Origin: Sciurus carolinensis
Lineage: Eukaryota; Chordata; Mammalia; Rodentia; Sciuridae
Direction: 5' to 3'
NCBI RefSeq assembly: GCF_902686445.1
Contig: NC_062232.1
Span: forward strand, 69,023,440-69,087,439
Length of the DNA: 64,000 nucleotides
The notes under the pieces are model-generated. The model worked only from the letters and a program-made list of their open reading frames with translations, ran no database searches and was not told the DNA's origin. Below, in pieces: positions 61,320 through 64,000 of this stretch (position 1 is the first letter of the stretch; each line of letters starts with the position of its first letter). Position numbers and translations under genes: made by a program.

Positions 61320-62470
61320 AAATAAATGAATTAGAGTTGACATGCATGGGATTACTCAAATGTGTTTGTAGAGAAAATTGTTTTGTGTCATCACTAAACT
61401 AAAAACAAGATTACTAAGAGTTATGTCCTAATAGGTATAATTCTATATACAAAGGGTTCTAAAGGTTTCAACTGTGTTTCAATTAGAGTACTATAAATAA
61501 CAAAATAATTAATCTTATTAAAATGGAATAATTTATATAAATTAAGAAATTTCATAAAACTGTTTCAGAATGTAAACAAAAATGTCAACAGATAGGAAAG
61601 AAAAAAATAAAAGGTTCTAAATATGGAAATATATTTAGTGAAAAACAAAATGTTTCTGGATAAGAAAGTGCTTATGTGATAAAATACATGAGGGTCTAAA
61701 TAAGTGCTAAGAAAGGGTCTAAAGGGCAAGTTTCAATAAGTTTGCATGTAACTAAGTTGGTTGTATGTATGTGACACAGTTAAAGCTATCTAAGGTTTTT
61801 TCCTAAGGTGAAATACTAATGTTCTGATATAAACCAAAGTTTAATCTATATGGTAAAATGACAAGGATTTCTGAGAAACACTAATTTACTCTTAACTTTG
61901 TGTCTATTAAGTTTTATTCTTTAGAACAATTAGTCTTAAAAATTGGGGTTTATACAATTATGGTTAAGCAACTGTTAGAGTATTATACTACATTACAGAG
62001 TCCAAATTTTTCTTTAAAAACTAAATTTGGTAATATAAAAGTGTCAAGGTAATTGTGAAATTGTCACTCTTTGTATATTAAATGTGTTCATATTTTCCAG
62101 GTATACAAGTTTTTAAAACAGGAAATTTATCAAGCTGCTATTCTACAAATCAAACATGTCTGTAATGGTAATTATAAAGAGTGAATTTTATTGGGGATTT
62201 ATTTCTATCATTTAATATTCTATTATAGGACCTGTCATCAATAGGGTATATGTAAAATTTGTTAAGTGTATTTCTGAAGGTTATTGAGAGCCTGATTTGT
62301 TTAAAGGTTAAACATGAAAACATTTTGCCACTTTGCCACACAAAAGGGAAGTTAAAAGCTCTCTCAGCCTTTCTTTAATTCATGTTTAGATATAATGTTA
62401 AATTGTGTTACCTAATGTTCATATAGACTCAGGAGTCAATATATGTAAACTGCTTAAAATGACATTTAAG
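60691..62470 (+). repeat. Module X, copy 3, in ERV-B
   Basis: This AT-rich non-coding block is the inverse of 36700-38560 in the minus-strand relative, alignable along nearly its whole length. It carries a T run of about 41 bases (61276-61316) absent from the relative. No pol-like frames or motifs are readable. It ends abruptly after 'gacatttaagaaaga', where the relative continues into different sequence. Confidence 0.88.
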
Positions 62471-62474
62471 AAAG

Positions 62475-62850
62475 AGTGTAATGCGCAGTAGCAAAAATGG
62501 GACAACAGTGATTAAGATTGGGGTCTCTGACCTCATGACTTTGGACAGTGGACTTCCTTGAGAGCTACACAGAGCTCCTAACATTGTACTTTGCAGCTCT
62601 ACCATCTTAGATCTACAGGCTCAACTTGATTCCTTGGCCACTGTCATTCTGCAACAGCGAAGGAAGGAGGGCTTTGCCTGTTCCTTGGTGAAGAGTGCTG
62701 TTTCTACGCCAACTGCTCTGGCATTGTACAAGATAAAATCAAAAGCCTACAGGAAGATTGGAACGTCGTAGGAGTGAGCTCCAATCTAATTTCCTCTGGA
62801 CTGGGTTACATGGGTGGCTCCCCTACCTCCTCCCGCTTAGGTGACCGCTA
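62475..62850 (+). pseudogene. env transmembrane-subunit remnant, gammaretrovirus-like
   Basis: At about 62590-62760 the translated pieces resemble the ectodomain of a retroviral Env transmembrane subunit: a Leu-rich heptad-like stretch, then a cysteine cluster fitting the CX6CC pattern of gammaretrovirus-like envelopes. The pieces fall in different frames, the surface subunit is absent and the 5' part is cut by the junction with module X. It is a short, non-functional relic. The class assignment rests on this cysteine pattern alone. Confidence 0.5.
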
Positions 62851-63228
62851 ATCACCATTATCCTTGTGTTCACCTTTGGGCCTTGCATAATCAATAAGCT
62901 TATCCATTTCCTGAAAAGCTAGGCTAAGTCTGTGCAGCTCATCGTGGTCCGACAGCATTATACCACCCTTCATAATGATGATTGGGAGACCTACAGGATC
63001 ATGGATCACTCGTATCAAGACACTGGGGTCTAAGTGTCTCTCCCTTAAGAGGGGCCCGCCTGAAGTGCTAAGGTGGTAGTCAATGACGGGTAAGATCCTC
63101 AGAGGAGGACAACCTAAGACAGGCACACCTTCGAGTAAGGCAGACCCCCAAACTGCTAGGGTGATGTTCCATGATGGGTAAAACTCTCCCAGGAGCAACC
63201 TAAGACAGACACACCCTTAATATAAAAC
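62851..63228 (+). other. ERV-B sequence between env remnant and polypurine tract
   Basis: The last 200 bases match, inverted, 34366-34569. A 116-codon frame (62848-63198) is on the antisense strand of the provirus and shows no known motif. I read it as chance or as decayed pol/env sequence. Confidence 0.55.
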
Positions 63229-63242
63229 AAAAAAGGGGGATA
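63229..63242 (+). promoter_or_regulatory. Polypurine tract of ERV-B
   Basis: 'aaaaaagggggata' lies directly before the 3' LTR. The same tract adjoins the minus-strand LTR-B at 34352-34366. Confidence 0.88.
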
Positions 63243-63692
63243 TGTTGGGACTAATGACAAGTTAACTAACTCAGGCTGACTCCTTACTCCCTGGTGAGTG
63301 AGCAAGATCAAGGCCTCAAATTCGGTTTCAATAGTTAATGATAATAAATCGGACCACCATCAGGGATTGGTTAACAACAGTTCTGCAAATGTGATCAGCT
63401 TGTGCTTGCCATATAGTCCTATGGGACTCTCGCCTGTGTGAACACCCCATGCCTTGCTGACCTTTAAACTGATTGGTTCCCGCCTAGCCCCCACCCTACA
63501 TAAAAACTGTGTGACTTCCTCAATAAACGAGTTCCTGCTGTGACAGGTCTCCCTGATGCGTCTGATTGTCCTCCACCCGGAGGGCTGGGAGCAGGCGGTC
63601 AGTCAGCCCTACCTATCCCGGTCTGACCTTGTTGGGGAGTGTCCCCTTCTCTTGCCACTGGTCGAGAAGAGCAAGGGTGCTTAAGACCCTGA
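63243..63692 (+). repeat. ERV-B 3' LTR
   Basis: Starts TGTTGGGAC like the 5' copy but ends CCCTGA, lacking the terminal CA seen in the other LTR-B copies. TATA-like 'cataaaa' and AATAAA ('caataaacgag') are conserved. It differs from the 5' LTR by many scattered substitutions, so the provirus is not young or has exchanged LTRs with a relative. Confidence 0.93.
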
Positions 63693-64000
63693 AATTCCCC
63701 TTCATCTGCTACAATGATTTTTATTACATTCCTTATTCTGCTTACCTTATTTTATATTAGTTTATGAATATCTGAAAATGGTACCAAGATTGGTTCCATA
63801 GCTCAGCTATGGTGAATTGCATGCTATAAACTTTTACATGGCTGCATCACTGTAATAGACTGATTTTTAACCTTTTGGTTACATACCAAGAAGAAGGATA
63901 GCTGGGACATATGGTGGTTCCATTCCTAGTTTTTTGAGTAATCTCCATACAGTGTATAATATCAAAAACAGCATGGTACTGGCACCAAAACAGGCATGAA
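63693..64000. mobile_element. Old L1 scraps in opposite orientations
   Basis: 63780-63956 is an inverted L1 ORF2 3' fragment ('ggttccatagctcagctatg', 'ggttccattcctag'). 63958-64000 reads forward as ORF2 sequence ('aacagcatggtactggcacc'). The two meet head to head at about 63957, and the forward piece runs off the window. 63693-63779 is unassigned AT-rich DNA. Confidence 0.65.

Larger units (their letters stand above)
52105..63692 (+). mobile_element. ERV-B: plus-strand provirus carrying a nested full-length L1
   Basis: Two LTR-B copies bound 5' leader, broken gag, an AT-rich non-coding spacer (module X3), an env remnant and a polypurine tract. L1-C (53889-60674) lies inside; without it the provirus is about 4.8 kb. 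I see no protease, reverse transcriptase or integrase sequence, so it was probably non-autonomous or heavily deleted before insertion. The left flank is L1-D and the right flank is unrelated, with no TSD, so one side has been rearranged. Confidence 0.88.

Noticed and set aside
62848..63198. 116-codon minus-strand frame as a host gene
   Set aside because: It is antisense inside ERV-B and partly shared with the inverted relative at 34352-34569, so it is repeat-derived.

Overview
The window looks like gene-poor, AT-rich nuclear DNA from a squirrel-family rodent (Sciuridae: ground squirrel, marmot, tree squirrel or a relative). The grounds are tRNA-derived ID-type SINEs, including one copy (41202-41349) with a 3' tail I associate with squirrels; composite ID/B1-like SINEs; rodent-type L1 elements; and relic MIR, L2-like, MaLR and old L1 copies. 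I find no supportable host protein-coding exon, rRNA or tRNA gene. Almost every long open frame belongs to a transposable element or runs through a microsatellite. Family names come from recalled consensus sequences, not from a database search.

Layout. 1-5.5 kb: intergenic with two MIR relics. 5.5-10.7 kb: an old plus-strand L1, an ID SINE with target-site duplications (TSDs), and a younger minus-strand L1 fragment. 12.1-14.7 kb: a dUTPase-like relic, SINEs and an old minus-strand L1. 17.0-24.2 kb: L1-A, a full-length plus-strand L1 with a monomeric 5'UTR, 11-bp TSDs and a 927-bp solo LTR with 6-bp TSDs lodged just inside the start of ORF2. 24.2-30.9 kb: mostly intergenic, with a (CT)n tract, a SINE, a MaLR LTR and a (CA)n tract. 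30.9-44.3 kb: an old plus-strand L1 split by a 10.4-kb minus-strand endogenous retrovirus (ERV-A), which is itself a mosaic with pieces of at least two other LTR elements inside. 44.3-45.0 kb: a relatively GC-rich block that may be a retropseudogene. 45.0-48.2 kb: a diverged tandem array of about 322-bp units in an alternating A/B order (about 645 bp per dimer). 48.2-52.1 kb: an old plus-strand L1 fragment, then L1-D, a younger minus-strand L1. 52.1-63.7 kb: ERV-B, a plus-strand provirus with two LTRs, broken gag, no visible pol, an AT-rich spacer and an env remnant, interrupted by L1-C, a full-length L1 with perfect 16-bp TSDs. 63.8-64.0 kb: two old L1 scraps in opposite orientation.

How the parts relate. 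L1-A and L1-C are close relatives in ORF1, ORF2 and 3'UTR but carry different middle parts of the 5'UTR, which suggests promoter exchange between L1 lineages. The proviruses share non-coding modules: an AT-rich block (module X) in three places and a second block (module Y) in two. This suggests a group of recombining, mostly non-autonomous retroviral elements. Nesting gives a relative order: old L1 first, then ERV-A, then the LTR-B material inside it; separately ERV-B first, then L1-C. No ERV gene is intact, and no L1 here has both reading frames intact.
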